Part shown: in pieces, positions 22,673-35,194 of the stretch | How the letters are laid out: every line of letters begins with the position of its first letter | Numbering within the stretch: position 1 is the stretch's first letter | Origin: Neocallimastix lanati (nom. inval.) | Taxonomy: Eukaryota > Neocallimastigomycota > Neocallimastigomycetes > Neocallimastigales > Neocallimastigaceae | Assembly: GCA_016946835.1 (NCBI GenBank) | Contig: JACVTC010000137.1 | Coordinates: 357,501-400,000 of the forward strand | Length of the DNA stretch: 42,500 nt | Direction of reading: 5' to 3' | Made by a program: the position numbers and the translations under genes | Notes under the pieces: generated by a model | The model's input: the letters and a program-made list of their open reading frames with translations, nothing else | The model's database searches: none | Told to the model about the DNA's origin: nothing

Positions 22673-23343
22673 TAATATTTAGTATTTTTTTTTTTTTTTT
22701 TTTGAACTCAGTTTCCTAAATAGTAATTGATTAATATTTCTAAATCAATCAATTTATTTTTTATTTTTTTGTTATAATTTAATATATTTTTCGTTTTATT
22801 ATTTTATAAATTTTATTTTCTCATTATTGTTCTTAAAATACGCACCATTCTATCCTATCTTATTACTTTTATTTTTTCCTCAATATAAATTATTATTTTA
22901 AATAACATTTACTTTTTTAATTACTAATTACACTTATTTACTATTTCAACATTTTATAGAACGAATTTTTCTAATAACTATTTAAAGTAGAAATATAATA
23001 TAATTTAAAAAAAATTTATTTTTAAAAAAAAAAAAAAAAAAAAAAAACTCTATTATAATCCAATCATTTGAATGATAAGTTCAATCTTTTGCTTAGCCAT
23101 GAATTTATCTTTTTAATTTTTTTTATTTTATTTATATATTATTTTATATTGATATTTATATAATATTATTAATATTTAATTATTTAAATTTATAATTAAT
23201 TAATTATTTATAAATATAATTAATTAATTATTTTGATTTATATTCATTTTTAAAAATAATTTTAAAAAAGAAAAAAAAAATATATATATCTTTTAGAAAA
23301 TTCAAAAACACAAATATAAAGATAAAATTTGTTATTTATTCTT
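22435..23343. other. Intergenic A+T-rich DNA
   Basis: (TA)n at 22642-22670, poly(T) at 22688-22703 and poly(A) near 23025-23046. Nothing coding. It forms the 3' side of the macro-domain gene. Confidence 0.5.
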
Positions 23344-23829
23344 TTATTTTTTCTCTATATTGTCATTTTCAATCCTTTTATCATCATTAATTATTACGGT
23401 AAAACGATCATCAAGTTGTTTTTCAATAATTTGTAGGACATCTTCCCAATTTAAATGACCATTCTGACATCCAGGTTTTGGTAAATATACTTCTGTGAGT
23501 CCAATTTTATCAGCTAACTCCACTAATTCAACAGCAGATTGCTCTATCAATTTTTTACTACTTTTTCCTCTCCAATGGTTTTTCGTAGGAAAACTTGCTA
23601 TATGAAACCCAGAACCATATATCCCCAAATCAAAAACGTGATTCCCAAATTTTTGAAGTTTTTTCCCTAATATTTCATCTAACTTAAATCTTTTATTTGC
23701 ATGTAAAGCAATTCCAGCACCCATTACAGCAAGACCATTTTTTTTAACTTTTCCATTAGTGGTGATACATAAACATGTATTTTTTCCTTTGCCAAGTTTA
23801 AATAAATTTTTATTTTTTAGGATTTTCAT
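23344..23829 (-). CDS. Macro domain (ADP-ribose-binding) protein
   Basis: A complete intronless frame of 161 residues starting MKILKNKNLFKLGKGK. It is a stand-alone macro domain: CITTNGKVKKNGLAVMGAGI at about 21-40 holds the conserved Asn and the ADP-ribose-binding loop. FPTKNHWRGKSSKKLIEQS (about 79-97) and LPKPGCQNGHLNWEDV (about 116-131) supply the G-C-x-N-G second loop. Members bind ADP-ribose and several remove ADP-ribose or hydrolyse ADP-ribose 1''-phosphate; which applies here is not visible. Closest in style to bacterial and phage single-domain proteins (from memory), so transfer from bacteria is likely given the lack of introns. The tail KRIENDNIEKK is charged. Confidence 0.92.
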   Translation of the reverse strand: MKILKNKNLFKLGKGKNTCLCITTNGKVKKNGLAVMGAGIALHANKRFKLDEILGKKLQKFGNHVFDLGIYGSGFHIASFPTKNHWRGKSSKKLIEQSAVELVELADKIGLTEVYLPKPGCQNGHLNWEDVLQIIEKQLDDRFTVIINDDKRIENDNIEKK

Positions 23830-24620
23830 TATTTTTTTTTTTTAACTTTTTTTTACACAAAAATTTCTTTAAATAATATGTTTTACAATATATATTAAAT
23901 ATTTATATTAATATTTATTTTTATTTTTTTTTTATTTTTTTTACATCATTTAATATATATAATTTAATATTTACTTATTAAATATATAAAGTTTTATTTG
24001 TAATTATATTTTAATATTGAAATATTTATAAATTTTATTATGTTTTAAAAAAAAAAAAATCTATATTAAACTTGAATTCATAAAGTACATATAAAAAGTT
24101 CCAAAGACCTACTTTTATTTTATTTTATTTTATTTTTATTTTTATTTTTCCTCATATATGCTATATTAATAAAGCAAAAATTTTAGTATAATTCTTTTCA
24201 TGGATACTTTCATTACTAATAATATTAATCAAAAAAAAAATATCATTTATTAATCAATAAAATTATTTATTACCAATATTATTTTAATATTTACTTTACT
24301 TCAATTAAAATTAAGCATTTTTTTTAATAATATAATATAAAAAAAAATTAAAAAACCCATGGATTAAGAATAATGTATGAGTTTATATTTTAGTCATTTA
24401 ATATTTTAATACATAATACATATTATAATACTTTTGATAGTAAAGTAGATTAATTATTTCTAATATATTTCATAAAAAAAATTCAAAATTTCAAATTGAA
24501 AAGTATAAATAATTTTGATATTAAAATTAAAAAAAAATAAATAAATAAAAAAATAAAATTAAATATTCCAGTAAATTATTTCCAATTAAGTTTAAATAAA
24601 ATTAAATTCATTTAGATGGT
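23830..24620. other. Upstream region of the macro-domain gene
   Basis: A+T-rich with TTTTA repeats (24115-24148). No gene or identifiable regulatory motif. Confidence 0.5.
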
Positions 24621-24639
24621 AATTAAATTAGGATTATTC

Positions 24640-25190
24640 AATTATTTATTATTTATTATTATTATTTATTATTTATTATTTATTATTTATTATTTATTAT
24701 TTATTATTTATTATTCAATTATTTATTATTTATTATTTATTATTCCATTATTTATTATTTATTATTTATTATTTATTATTTATTTGTTATTATTTATTAT
24801 TTATTATTATTTATTATTTATTATTATTTATTATTATTTATTATTTATTATTTATTATTTATTATTCAATTATTTATTATTTATTATTATTTATTATTTA
24901 TTATTTATTATTTACTATTTATTATTCAATTATTTACTATTTATTATTCAATTATTTATTATTTATTATTTATTATTTATTATTTATTATTTATTATTTA
25001 TTATTTATTATTTATTATTTATTATTTATTATTTATTATTTATTATTTATTATTTATTATTTATTATTTATTATTTATTATTTATTATTTATTATTTATT
25101 ATTTATTATTTATTATTCCATTATTTATTATTTATTATTCCATTATTTATTATTTATTATTTATTATTTGTTATTTATGATTTATGATTT
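24640..25190 (-). repeat. Heptamer satellite (ATTATTT)n, inverted relative to the 12-kb array
   Basis: About 550 bp of ATTATTT units with variants ATTCAATT and ATTCCATT, which are the reverse complements of AATTGAAT and AATGGAAT in the array at 11995-12425. The long open frames across it are repeat translations. Confidence 0.92.
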
Positions 25191-25376
25191 ATGATTTATG
25201 ACATTAACATTTTTTTATTATGATGTCTTTTTTTAAATTTAGGATGAATTCTATATAATTTACATTATATTCAAATTCAAATATATTATAAATTATGTAA
25301 TATAGTCAAATACTATTGTTCATATATTAATAAAAAATGAATCTTTTCATTATATATATAATTTATATTATTATAT

Positions 25377-25424
25377 TAAAGTTTTATATAATTTAAATTA
25401 AATTATATAAAACTTTAATTTTAA
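25377..25424. repeat. Perfect palindrome with 20-bp arms
   Basis: ATTAAAGTTTTATATAATTT, then AAATT, then the exact reverse complement of the first arm. It would form a strong A+T hairpin. Just outside the 25-kb satellite. Confidence 0.8.
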
Positions 25425-25429
25425 TATAT

Positions 25430-26684
25430 TGAATAATCTATCTAATTTATTTATAATTATTTTTATCCATCCATATAAAATATTATATTTATTTATTTAA
25501 TATTTATAAATATATTTATTATTTATATTTAAAAACTTTAAGGATGAAAAAAAGTTTTAGTTTTTGTATTTAAAAGAATTGTCGAATAAAGATATAAAAA
25601 ATAATTAAAACTGTAAATAATAAAAAAAAAAAAAAAAGGAAAATAGGAAAAAGAAAAAAAAATTGTTTGTAGATTTTATTTTGATTTCTATATATTTTTT
25701 ATTTTATTTTATATTATTTTATTTTTTTTCAAATTTTATATTTTCGAAAATAAAAAAATATAAATAAATATTTAAAATTTTATAGAAATTATACATTTAC
25801 AAGAAGAAATATATAAAAATTGGACAATTTTTAAATGAATTCTATCAAATAAATTAAAAAGGAAATTTAATAACATTTTGTTATATATTGAAATTTATTC
25901 AAATTATTATTTCATTTTATAAGATAATATTTAACTCTATTAACTCTATTGGCAATATTATTAAGTAAATTATATTTATATAAATAAAAAAAGAAGAAGA
26001 AAAAAAAAGGAATTTCGTATTATTGCTAAGAATCATTTCCATTCTTTTAAAAATTTAAAAATTTGTTAAATCCCAATTGTAAGTTTTAATTGTCATATAT
26101 TAAGAAATGTTTAAAAATATAATTAAAAGTGCATAGAAAAAGAATAAATATATCTATGTAATATTAGCATTATCATTTAAAGGATATTATAATTATTATG
26201 AAACGTTAAACTTTTATTTCACAACAATTTAATAAATAGAATATTCTTTGTTAGTATATTCTAAAAAATAAATAAATAGATAAATATATATGTAAATGAA
26301 TAAATATAATATAAAAATTAAATAAATATTATATAAATAAATTTTATATATAAATAATTTTTTTCAAAGGTAAAAAATAAAATGACATTACTTTAGTAAC
26401 AATAATAAATAATAATAACAAGTATTGTTACATTAAAAGTAAAAAATAATAATATATCATAAAATATTATAGTAAATATACTATTTTTAGAGTCTACAAA
26501 TATAATTATAAATAGAAATTTAAAAATATTGTGTATATATACATATTTAAATTTAAAATTTTAATCTAAAATGAAATTTAAATTTCTTTTTATTTATTTT
26601 TCATTATATTAATATATATATATATATATATGTATTTTTTTTTTTTAAAATAAAAAAAAAAAAAAAAGAGAGAACTAACTCTAA

Positions 26685-26736
<52 letters not shown>

Positions 26737-26927
26737 TTTCACTATTTATAATTTGAAAATTATAGATTTTATTTCAAACAAAAGAATTATGATAAAATTT
26801 CTGGATAAATATATATAATTTTAGAAATTACATATTTTTTATTTAGTGAATAATAATTTAAAATTTTGAATTTCAATTATAGAATTTTTATCTATTATTC
26901 ATATATACCGAGAACATAAAAGAAAAG

Positions 26928-26959
<32 letters not shown>

Positions 26960-27552
26960 GAGAATTAGAAAAAATAAATAATAAAATAATATCAAAATAA
27001 TAAAAAATAAAAGTAATAAATAAACATAACAATTTATTTAAAATCAATTTCATTCTTTTGTTCTATTTATTAAATAATTAAGATAAATAATAAAATATTC
27101 AATATCTATAACAATTATAAAATTATAATATTTTTAAAATAATAGTTAATAAATAATTAACAAAAAATTAGTAAATAAATAACAGTAATAAATTGATATA
27201 CTTTAAAAATTATAAAAAAAGTTAATAATAAATAAAAGAAAGCCCGAGAATTTTTATCATTATAATTACTATTATTAAAAAAAATAATTATAATAATAGT
27301 AATAAATAAATAAATAAATAATATATAATAAATAAATAAAATACAGTAATAATAATTTTATTAAATTATTAAATAAAATTTTTAAAAATTTAATTTAACA
27401 TATGTAATTATCATAAATAATAAAATACTATTGTATTAGTTATAGAGAAAATAAAAATAAAGATAAAGATAATTAATATAAATACATTAGAAACATTAAC
27501 AAAAAAAAAAAAAAAAATTTTAAGAATTATAACTGTATAATATATTATCATA
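25430..27552. other. Intergenic A+T-rich DNA, nothing supported
   Basis: Holds an (ATT)n run at 26686-26736, poly(A) at 26931-26955, and an imperfect hairpin near 27265-27305 (ATTACTATTATT and AATAATAGTAAT). No coding-like islands of any length seen in about 2.1 kb. Confidence 0.55.
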
Positions 27553-28338
27553 ATGGCATATACACTACAAACTTTCGTATTTCAAGCTATCTTTTTATTA
27601 AGTGGAATTTTTTCTACTTTAATTACGGTAAACCATTATTTTTGATATAAATTTATATTTTTTTTATACACTTGAAATTAAACTAATTATATTTAAAACT
27701 ATATACTATTTTATAAAAAAATTCAGCAAAATTTATTTAATGTTGGTGCTGCTGGTATATAATTTTTATTTAAATTTTTTCTTTTTTATTTTATTTATTT
27801 TATTTTACTATTCACTTTCGTTAACATTAAATTTGAAAAATATAAATTAAAAACTAGAAATAATATATATATATATTAATTATAACTAATAATATTAAAA
27901 TTTCCATTTTTCCATGTATATTTATATATATCATTTTTTTATTGATATAAAAGATAAAGCGACTATTATAACAGTATTCGTTCAGTATTTGGGTATGGCG
28001 ATATGTAGATTTTTCCCAGCTCCAGCAAAAACTCATGTACCAAGAAATTCTGTATTACTTCAACCACCAAAATCATTTTTCAAAGCATCAAGCGAAATTA
28101 AAAAAGGAATTCTTATTGTAATATAACATTAAATTCTGTTTTAATCATCATCTTTTTATAACAATATTAATTTTATATAAATTCTTGCTTTATTTTATTA
28201 TTTTTTTTTTATATCAAAGTTATATTAACATATTAAATTATTATTACCATATGTATATATTATTCAATATTATATTTATTCTCTAAATTTTTTTTGAAAA
28301 TTATTTCATTTAAACTTGAAAACAAAAACAAAACAAAA

Positions 28339-28378
<40 letters not shown>

Positions 28379-29739
28379 ATTCACTATTATGTCACAAAAT
28401 AATGATAATAATAATAAATGTTGTCAAAAAATATCTAAAACTTAATTTAATAATTTAATAATTATAAACAACATAACTATTATAATATATAATACAAAAT
28501 AAAATAAAATAAAATAAAAAAAAAGATTACTTCATTCGAAGTTTTAGCTAATGTATTATCTACTATTGGTTTATCTATTATTGGTTCCGGTATTTATCAA
28601 GTTATTCATGCTGGCGTTATTGTTTTTAATGCCATTTTTTCAAAATATATATTAAATAAAACATTAAATATTAAACAATGGATTTCAGTTATTGTAGGTT
28701 TTAATTTCATAATATCATTATTATTTTAAAATATAAATTTATATTTTATATCAATATCGATGAATTTATAATTATTTTATAATGTTATTATAATATAATT
28801 ATAAGTTATATAATGATAATACTAATCTATCTTTTAATTATAAAAAAAAAAATATTAATTAATAAATAATATCCTTCACTATATATATTGAATAAATAAA
28901 TAAAAGGGTATTTCAATTGGTTTAGGTTTAAGTGCTATAGGAAAGGATGGAAAACTTACTTGTAAGTAATAATATTTATATAATACTTTAAAAAAAAATA
29001 AAAATAAAAATAAAAAAATAAAAAAATTAAAAATTAAAAATTAATCTATTCCTTTATTAATATTTAATAATTTTCATTTAATATAATAAATAAAGCTCCA
29101 ATTATTTTAATTGGTATAATAATTAATCTTTTAGGAACAATTTGTTGTAAGTACATATATTATATATTTAAATAATTATATAATAAATATTGTATATATC
29201 TGAAATTATTAATTTTTGTTGAAATGCTTTATTTACATTATATATAAATATATATATATATATATTTTTTTTTTAAAAAAAAAAAAAAAAGACTCTGTTG
29301 TTTATGTTTTAAATGAAAAACATTTAAAACTTCCAGGTGGTCCAACAACAGTTCAACAAAGTTCTTGGATTGGTACTTCTGCTTCAAGTATCTGTTTAAT
29401 TTACATCATTCTCTATACTATTCCAAATTATCAAACTCTTATTGTTGATAAGATTAGGGAAAAATATGGTGATCAACCCTACACATGGATTTACATTTGT
29501 TACGTTAGTAAAAAAAATAAAATAAATTAATAACTTGTATTTTATTATTTTTAATTAAAAGTAATTAATATAAAATATTAAATTAACTTTTTTTTTTTTT
29601 TTATTTTAATGGAAACAATCATTATTATTTTTTGTTTAGGTTTTATTATTATTACTTCATTTCTTACATGCTTATACTTATTTCTGGATTCTTGAAAATT
29701 CTGGTGCTGTAACTACCGGTAAACTATATATATATATTT

Positions 29740-29782
<43 letters not shown>

Positions 29783-29800
29783 ATTATTATTTTATATAAA

Positions 29801-29878
<78 letters not shown>

Positions 29879-29895
29879 ATTATTTGTTTTTATAT

Positions 29896-29947
<52 letters not shown>

Positions 29948-30255
29948 TTCTTAAAATCAAATAATAATTAAAATATTGATAATTAATATAAAAATTAATA
30001 TAAATATTATTAATCTATATAGGTGTATTACAAGCTTTACGTGCTGTAACAGTATTCTTCTTTAGTTCCTTTTTCTTTTGTGAAATTGATAATGCTCAAT
30101 GTCTTACGATCTATAAGGTGGAATCTTGTTTAGCAGTGGTAACAGGTGTATTATGTTATTCCATAGCTTCAAGATCTAAAAAGGAAGAAGATGAAATTGA
30201 GCCAGATCAAATTCCATTAACTACTACCATTGGAAAATTAGATATGGAACTATAA
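27553..30255 (+). CDS. DMT/SLC35-like membrane transporter
   Basis: Nine exons: 27553-27627, 27727-27754, 27954-28117, 28526-28693, 28907-28961, 29096-29146, 29292-29503, 29640-29718, 30023-30255; 1065 nt, 354 residues, in frame throughout. About ten hydrophobic segments span residues 5-330. The segment IGSGIYQVIHAGVIVFNAIF with the following YILNKTLNIKQWISVI is the drug/metabolite-transporter (EamA, nucleotide-sugar-transporter-like) half-repeat signature; a second half carries SGAVTTGVLQALRAVTVFFF. The C-terminal tail is short, acidic and cytoplasmic. The substrate is not inferable; SLC35F-type and nucleotide-sugar carriers are the nearest classes, probably in an endomembrane. The second exon is only 28 nt. 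Several acceptors lie directly after poly(A). Confidence 0.87.
29798..29877 (+). repeat. (ATT)n and poly(T) block in DMT intron 8
   Basis: Intron 29719-30022 holds poly(T) of about 40 bp, about 26 ATT units, then about 45 T. It is the most repeat-loaded intron in the window. Confidence 0.9.
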
Positions 30256-31632
30256 TGTTATAAAGGGGATAAAAAAAAAATTAAAAATATATAGAAAAAA
30301 ATGTAATATTAAATCCTATATTTATATATTTATAAACATATATTATTATTGTTAATAATTTTATTACAATTTCATTTATAGTAGATTTTATAAAAGATAA
30401 AAAAAAAAAAAAATAAAAAAATAAAAAATAAAAAATAAAAAAATCTTAAAAAAAAAAACTTTATATATTATATATATGAATTAAGATTTATATTATTTAT
30501 ATTATTTTAAAGAATAATTCTGTTTTAAATCTCTTTCATAATAATATAAAGAAAAAAAAATTAAATAAAAAATTCCATTAGAATGAGAAAATTATTTCAT
30601 ATATAAACATTTAAATAATAATTAAAGAAAAAAAAAGTTGAAAGATAAAAGCAATATAAAACAAAAAATAAAAAATAAAAAATTAAAAATATAAAAAAAT
30701 AAATCAATAATTATTAACATTAATCATAAGAAAAAAATATATAATTTATATAAAATAAAATATAATATATTAATAAATAAAAAATATTTATAAAATAATT
30801 ATTACTATTTTTTTTTTTTTTTTTTTTTTTGATTCTTTTGTTTTTATATATAATTTACATGTATATACAAAGAGACACATCAAAGATAAATATATAAAAA
30901 TAAGTTTGAATTAAAAATAATAATAAGAAAGTAAAGATATAGTATATTTATATAAAAATTTTATGAAATAAAAATTATATTAAACTATATCATAGTTTAA
31001 ATACAGTAATAGGAAGAAATATATTAACTTATATATTAATTAAGAAATTTGAGAAATATATTTTAGAAAAGTAGAATATTTTAAAATATATTTTATTTTG
31101 ATAATTAGTAGAATATTGATTATTTTATTTGATATATCAATCATATTATTTTAAGATGATACTTAATTATTTTAATAAAACCTATGTTTTTTTAGATATC
31201 TTTAAAACATTTATTTATAATTTTATTAATGAATTGTATTTATCCATTTGTATATAAGCTTTACTAGATGAAATTCCAAATTTTATTATATATTTATATT
31301 GTGATTATTAAGATTATATAATAATATAATATAGTTTATAACTAATACTTGGATAATTTTATATTATATTATTCTAAACTTTATTTTTAATTTTTACTTT
31401 ACCATAATTTTTTATTATTTATTATTTATTTACTTCTAATATTTTCTTTTTTATTTTATTTCTTTTTTTTTTTTTTTTTATTTTAATAGATTCATTTTAT
31501 TTTTGTAATTATTTAAACTAATGTAAAAATTATTATAAATATAATATTATTGTATTGTTTTGTTATTTTTAATTAATTTTATTTTAATTACTATTTACTT
31601 ATTAGTTTATTTATCTATTGTTTATTATTTTA
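30256..31632. other. Intergenic A+T-rich DNA
   Basis: 3' flank of the transporter gene with poly(A) and AAAAAT runs, then featureless A+T-rich sequence. No gene seen. Confidence 0.55.
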
Positions 31633-31818
31633 TTAGTTTAATTTATTTATTGCAAAATTTTTCTTAATATTCAATTGGTTCGAGAGGTTCATCGATCCAG
31701 AGGTTAAACCTAATGTGTGGGTATCAGCCAAATCAGCATACTTGTCTGTATACATTGGTGATTTGATGAAATTGCCATCACTATAGAAAATAGTGCTATT
31801 ACCACCACTTTCACATTC
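31633..31818 (-). other. Coding-like island, unidentified
   Basis: Minus strand: 61 codons free of stops between two TAA codons, reading ECESGGNSTIFYSDGNFIK, SPMYTDKYADLADTHTLG, LTSGSMNLSNQLNIKK. There is no Met start and no family I recognise. The plus strand also reads well for part of it (NWFERFIDPEVKPNVWVSAK then SAYLSVYIGDL and a stop), so the strand is uncertain. A G+C-richer relic in A+T-rich surroundings. Confidence 0.35.
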
Positions 31819-32289
31819 TTATTATTAAAAATGATTTAATAATTATTATTTATATATTTTAAGTTTCAAGATAAAATAAACTATACATGAAGTATAAGCA
31901 ATTCGTTATTTACAAATATATTTGTCAAAAATATAAAAATTTTCCAAATAACAAAATGGAAACTTTAATTAATATAGAATTCAATTAGAGTTTAAGTAAC
32001 ACAATATTATTTTGTAATATTAAATTAGATACTAAAATATAAAAATCGAATAAAACTGGTGGTATAAATTTATTTAAATAGTACAACTTCCAATAATTTA
32101 TGCTATTACCAACATAAAATTATGTTAATTATATTTATTTATAATATAAATGGTAACATTACAGAATAAATAAAACTAGATAAACAACATGATATGGAAA
32201 ACGTATTTGGAGATAAGCTTATATGTTTACTAATCTGTGTATATATATATTGTATACATAAATTTACAATTATTTAAATATTAAATATT

Positions 32290-32575
32290 TTGAATAAGTG
32301 TCAAGTAAAAGCAAACTTTGTATTTATAGCCTTCCATAATCCAAATAAGATTAAAATCTTACTATAAATCTATTTTAGAGAAGAGTTTATCTTTACAAAG
32401 GCATTCAAGTATGTAATTGATTAATGGAATTGAGAACGAGTCTCGAAAAATGATCTTGTTAAGTCGGCTATAATCAACAACTAATCGAAGTTTTCCATTC
32501 TTTTTGAATACAAATTGGGGGCACCTGCAGAAAATTTGGATTTTCTGATGAAAATACACCCCAAAATTTAAAATA
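32290..32575 (-). pseudogene. Ty3/gypsy reverse transcriptase relic
   Basis: Minus strand: PQFVFKKNGKLRLVVDYSRL followed by NKIIFRDSFSIPLINYILE and then KDKLFSKIDL are the first fingers/palm motifs of Ty3/gypsy RT (compare F-V-x-K-K-x-G-x-x-R-x-x-V-D-Y-x-x-L-N and the I-P-L-I and F-S-K-I-D-L blocks). Two stops follow, and the same frame resumes with DFNLIWIMEGYKYKVCF, equivalent to the next RT block. The YxDD active site, RNase H and integrase are missing. Confidence 0.85.
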
Positions 32576-32579
32576 CATT

Positions 32580-32940
32580 AGTAATTATAAGTAATTATTT
32601 GCTTTTACTATATAAATATTTTATTCTTTATTTAATATTATATATTAAAAAAAATTTATATTTAATTCGATGAAATAGTAAAAATTATTTTAACCATTTA
32701 AATATTCTTCTGAATATTTTTAATTACAAATTGTTATTAAACCATATAAAAACTTTCTTAATTAACTTTTATTCTTATATATTATTATTAAATTAGTGAT
32801 AAATATATAGTAATTTAATAATATATAATTATTATTTATAATAATTAAAAATAGTAATTATATTATTATTATAAATTCAATTTAAAAATATAAAATTTTA
32901 GTAATAGTTAGAAAAATATTGAGTTTGACTTAGAAATTCT
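32580..32940. other. A+T-rich spacer between relics
   Basis: No motif recognised. Confidence 0.4.
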
Positions 32941-32945
32941 AAAAC

Positions 32946-33263
32946 GATAAAACAACAGTGATATCCAAAAGGCTTTCCCTTGACAGTATAATGGACCCAA
33001 CCCATGCAATACTACGTTACATCTTAATCAGAGGCACTGATGATATTATGTCCTCACACCAATAATTACACCCACTGGAGGAGTGAATGGTTCCCATTCC
33101 GATGCTTGTGGTTTATGAAGATATATGTAAGAATATTAAGGAATATAGTTCCAGGCAAACGTGTAACGACATGTGAAGGGGCGATGTTGTATATATCACA
33201 TTTATGTCTGTTATGGTCATAATGGGAGATAGGTACAATTATCGTCTTAACAATCATTATTAA
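32946..33263 (+). pseudogene. Unidentified coding relic, possible transposon protein
   Basis: A 320-bp island of mixed composition. One plus frame reads DKTTVISKRLSLDSIMDPTH, AILRYILIRGTDDIMSSHQ, stop, then MVPIPMLVVYEDICKNIKEY, SSRQTCNDM, stop, RGDVVYITFMSVMVIMGDRY. Three stops interrupt it. The last 30 bp are repeated at 36918-36948 with changes that mostly keep protein sense in this frame (MVIMGDRY against MAILGDGY). The opposite strand has a 63-codon frame with no recognisable motif. Confidence 0.4.
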
Positions 33264-34073
33264 AATTTTTTACAATCTTAATAAAATTCTAATTAAATAT
33301 TTTTTATAAGCTATATTATTTTTGAATTTAATTTTTTTTTTATTATTATGAGTGTTATTTATTGTATTCTTTTCTTTCCATTAATTAGGGAACTTATGAA
33401 TCGTAACAATAACTTGATTATGAAAATATAATAATTTTGTTAAAAAATAATTATTGATTCCAAGTTGAAATAATAAATTAAATTATATTTCAATTTAAAT
33501 ATTTTTACATATTATTTCTTCGTTATTATTATATAAATAATTAATATTTAAATTATTATTTTATAATTTTAATAATCATTTTATTATAATTTTAGTAAAT
33601 AAAATCATGATTTTTAAATATAAAAATTAGAAAAGCAAGTGTTTCTAATAAAAGAATTTTTTTTTGTTTTGTTTTTAATAAAATAAATTTATTATTTATT
33701 TTTAAATAACTTTTTTTAGATTAAATTCAAAATTAAGATTATTATAAAAATTTATCAATTTTGATACAGAACAACTAGTTTTTCATGTATCATTCAGGTT
33801 CTACTTTCCAAATAATAATAATTTCATAATGAGTAATAATGTAACGAATAATAATGTAATAAACAATGTATTTTCAAAATTTCAAAAAATAATATATACT
33901 CATAACTCATATATATAAATTAATAATACCAATATTAATATTAATAGAACTTGAATATATAAAAACAGTAAAAGTAATAATATAAAAAACATCTTAATAT
34001 TAAATTTTAGAATTATAATTTTAGATTTTCAAATTCAAGTTTTCAAAAAAAAAAAAAAAAAAAAAAAGTACGT

Positions 34074-34111
<38 letters not shown>

Positions 34112-34315
34112 AAATTTTTATTTATTATTTATTTTATTTTATTTATTTTTATTATTATTATTTTTTTTTTAATAATTATTTTTTCTATTTTTAAAGTTTT
34201 TGAAATATCTAAATAAAATTATAAAATTATATTATTTTTATTTTAATTAGTTTTTTCTTTATATATAAATATAAATTTTCATTTTTCATTTTTTCATGAT
34301 TCTTTTTTTTTTTTC
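33264..34315. other. Intergenic A+T-rich DNA
   Basis: Poly(A)/poly(T) at 34044-34085 and an (ATT)n run. A plus frame near 33765-33920 reading FDTEQLVFHVSFRFYFP then Asn-rich residues is too weak to call. Confidence 0.5.
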
Positions 34316-35149
34316 TTATTTGGATTTCTTTTCTGAGGTAGATCCTCCTTGAGAATGAACAGCTGTGGCTGCAGCTGGTGTGGTATCCTTCTTAAATATA
34401 TAGAATACGATACCAATAGCAGAACCTATAAGATTACCTAAAATGGCAAATAAAACAGTGGAAACAGGGAATGGCTTTATATATATATATACATATTATT
34501 ATTATTATTGATAACAAAAAGAATATAGATATATTATTATTATTATTATTATTTTTAGAAGATATATATATATTTAATACTTACTTGCCACCATTGAAAC
34601 CAATCTAATGGAATTGCAAGAACACTTAACCATGCACCAATAATGGTACCAAGTAATGGTGCACCAACACTTATTTCATCTCTATTACATGAAAATATTC
34701 TAAAAACAATGATAATGATAATAATAGTGATATATATATATATGTATTATTTGACAAATATGTATATATACATATATTATATATATATATATATATTTTT
34801 AAAAAAAAAAAAAGGAAAAAGAAAAAAAAAAAAAAGATTGTTAATATTTTTTATTTTCTAGTCTTAAAAAAATTTTTTATAAAATATATATATATATTAA
34901 GTATAAATTAAAAATCATACTCAAGTAAAGAAAGCATCTTAGTCCAGACTTCAATGTCTGTACCAACAACAAAAGTAGCTGGATACATAGCTAAAAATGC
35001 TACAAATAAACTACTTGTTACTAATTCTAAGAATTTTCTTTAATAAAATAATAGTTATAAATAATATTTGAAAATAATAATAATGTTATTATTTAAATAT
35101 TTTATAAATAATAATGGTAAAACTAATTTTATATTATTATATTTGTTAT

Positions 35150-35194
<45 letters not shown>

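Noticed and set aside
24616-25194. 192-codon open frame
   Set aside because: A translation of the inverted heptamer array; period-7 DNA lacks stops in this phase by construction.
29216-29291. Start codon at 29216 for a separate small gene
   Set aside because: It is the end of a DMT intron read through; the downstream part is exon 7 of the transporter.
34643-34861. 72-codon plus frame
   Set aside because: Lies across GPI11 exon 4 and an intron in antisense; it reads through TATA and poly(A) repeats.
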